7,105 bases of DNA from Mariprofundaceae bacterium. GTDB lineage: Bacteria; Pseudomonadota; Zetaproteobacteria; Mariprofundales; Mariprofundaceae. The stretch lies in assembly GCA_030950865.1 (NCBI GenBank), contig JAUZQR010000075.1, forward strand, positions 1 to 7,105, in the 5' to 3' direction. The translations under genes were made by a program, and so were the position numbers. The notes under the pieces were generated by a model that was not told the origin of the DNA, ran no database searches, and was given only the letters and a program-made list of their open reading frames with translations. This document shows positions 5,951-7,105 of the stretch, piece after piece; position 1 is the stretch's first letter; each line of letters begins with the position of its first letter.

Positions 5951-7039
5951 CTACTGAGTTTGTTGTAAGTGCTGACTGATGATTTGCATGATTCGAGCGC
6001 GTTGCTCATCCGCATGCTTGGTTAGACTCTCTTTTAAAGGAGGATGGGCAGCAACAACGGTTGTAAAAACCTGTATGGGGATATGAGCAATGGTAAGTTT
6101 GTTGCGTGTGACCAAATTAGCAGGGGATGTGGCATGTCGGATAGCAGAGGCATCACCAATAAGTGAGCCGCAAGGAACTGATTCAAGTTTGATGTTTTTT
6201 CCCTGTTTTGTTTTCATGGTGTAATATGCTTCACCCATAACAATCAGACCGATGCCATCAAAGCTGGCACCAGCTTGATAGATAAGACTTTTTTCAGGGT
6301 AGTGTAAAAAATTCGCTGCTTGAGCCATGTATTGACGCAAATTCATAGGAATACTTTTCAACGTAGTATTGTTGGAAATGACTCGCAGCATATGACGGAA
6401 ATTCGCAGTTTCTTCCAACAACTCTTGGATGTCAGGTTTTTTTATAAGCCAGGAAAGAAGCTTTTGTCGTGGCAGCTCTACAATGGTTGTCTTAGAATTT
6501 GCCACAATACTGGCGACCCGCACGCCTGGGTTGAGAAAGCATGCTTCACCCACAATATCATGTTGTTGAATAAGATTTAAGAGGGTTTTATTTCCATTTT
6601 CATCTTCGACAAATACTGCAAGCTCACCTTCTAAAATAAGAGAGAGCGTATCGCCTGATTCGCCTTGCTGGTAAAGAGTCTCGCCCTCACGAAGCTTTCT
6701 CTGGTGTAAGATGGTCCATAACTTTCCAAATGCTTTGCATAATAATGGGAACAAATGGTCATCATTATGTTCTTGGTGAAGGCTTGCACATACTTGCCCA
6801 AGTTGTGGATGGCGACTTGCCAAATCCCTTGCCTCTTTGGGTGATTTCTCTTTTAAAATGCCATGCAGTCGTTGCAGAACTTCTAGTGCAGTAGCTTGTT
6901 TATCAGATGCCAAACATAGCTCTGCATAGTGGCGAAGATAGTCTTCATTATCAGGATAAATTTCAACCAAACCTGCATATGCATTTGTTGCCTCTTGTAA
7001 GGCTTCTGGCTCCGATGGGATGCTTTCTTGTTGCGCCAT
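5951..7039 (-). CDS. tandem cyclic-nucleotide-binding-domain protein
   Basis: A 362-residue soluble protein without a recognisable output domain. Residues 11-60 look like one or two TPR-type helical hairpins (EATNAYAGLVEIYPDNEDY). CNB domain 1 spans about 112-197, with EGETLYQQGESGDTLSLILEGEL and a full-length phosphate-binding cassette, VGEACFLNPGVRVAS, that keeps Gly164-Glu165 and Arg174. CNB domain 2 spans about 242-335. Its cassette, IGDASAIRHATSPANL (294-309), has Asp for Glu and Pro306 where the ligand-binding Arg normally sits, so it probably does not bind cyclic nucleotide. There is no helix-turn-helix, so it is not a CRP-type regulator; a protein-protein signalling or scaffold role is more likely. 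The ATG at 7039 overlaps the stop of an upstream frame (TAATG), suggesting an operon extending off the right edge. Confidence 0.88.
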   Translation of the reverse strand: MAQQESIPSEPEALQEATNAYAGLVEIYPDNEDYLRHYAELCLASDKQATALEVLQRLHGILKEKSPKEARDLASRHPQLGQVCASLHQEHNDDHLFPLLCKAFGKLWTILHQRKLREGETLYQQGESGDTLSLILEGELAVFVEDENGNKTLLNLIQQHDIVGEACFLNPGVRVASIVANSKTTIVELPRQKLLSWLIKKPDIQELLEETANFRHMLRVISNNTTLKSIPMNLRQYMAQAANFLHYPEKSLIYQAGASFDGIGLIVMGEAYYTMKTKQGKNIKLESVPCGSLIGDASAIRHATSPANLVTRNKLTIAHIPIQVFTTVVAAHPPLKESLTKHADEQRARIMQIISQHLQQTQ

Positions 7040-7105
7040 TAGGCAGTGCTTTCTTTTAAGTCAGCAAGGTTTTCTTTATACATGCATTTTTCCACGGTTA
7101 GATTG
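7039..7105 (-). CDS. C-terminal 21 codons of an upstream gene (partial)
   Basis: Immediately before the CNB gene the minus strand is open from the window edge to a TAA at 7041-7039 whose last A is the A of the CNB start codon (TAATG). The translated tail is NLTVEKCMYKENLADLKESTA, a charged helical-looking end. An open run this short has a substantial chance of being accidental; the TAATG junction, typical of coupled genes in an operon, is what supports it. The product cannot be identified from this piece. Confidence 0.5.
   Translation of the reverse strand, partial: NLTVEKCMYKENLADLKESTA

Noticed and set aside
1..7105. CRISPR arrays, tRNA/rRNA genes, insertion sequences, prophage or defence genes
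   Set aside because: No direct repeat array, RNA gene pattern, transposase or terminal inverted repeat was seen on either strand; nearly all of the window is housekeeping coding sequence.

Overview
The window is an ordinary chromosomal stretch from a Gram-negative bacterium, most likely a proteobacterium, with moderate-to-low GC and a uniform AT-leaning codon style throughout. Evidence for this assignment is the bacterial MEP-pathway pair ispD-ispF, a two-gene ftsE-ftsX cell-division unit, a membrane-tethered glutaredoxin of a type I associate with gamma-like proteobacteria, and an MJ0042 zinc-ribbon/DUF3426 protein. A zetaproteobacterium is possible, but this is only an impression. I see no phage, transposon, CRISPR, rRNA, tRNA or sign of recent transfer.

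Layout from left to right. A MgtE-type Mg2+ transporter missing its first ~50 codons (off the left edge) runs rightward and converges on a small glutaredoxin gene. A ~130-base divergent spacer separates the glutaredoxin gene from ispD. ispD and ispF are translationally coupled (ATGA) and encode the third and fifth MEP-pathway enzymes. An unrecognised 141-residue gene follows 20 bases later and converges tail-to-tail with a leftward zinc-ribbon/DUF3426 membrane protein, the two sharing a TTAA stop. A ~110-base divergent spacer leads into ftsE and ftsX, which overlap by 11 bases. A possible terminator hairpin lies at the end of ftsX. The right end is leftward: a tandem cyclic-nucleotide-binding-domain protein, preceded by the last 21 codons of another reading frame whose stop overlaps its start (TAATG).

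The genes are mainly housekeeping: Mg2+ uptake, thiol redox, isoprenoid precursors and divisome/peptidoglycan control. The right edge is probably a signalling operon. The most interesting pattern is regulatory. The genes that head transcription units (ispD, the unknown gene, the DUF3426 gene, perhaps ftsE) have no visible Shine-Dalgarno sequence but have promoter-like hexamers placed so that transcription would begin at or within a few bases of the start codon. The downstream genes ispF and ftsX have strong AGGGGA ribosome-binding sites. This suggests leaderless mRNAs, although the promoter matches are degenerate. I did not find a convincing new multi-gene system.
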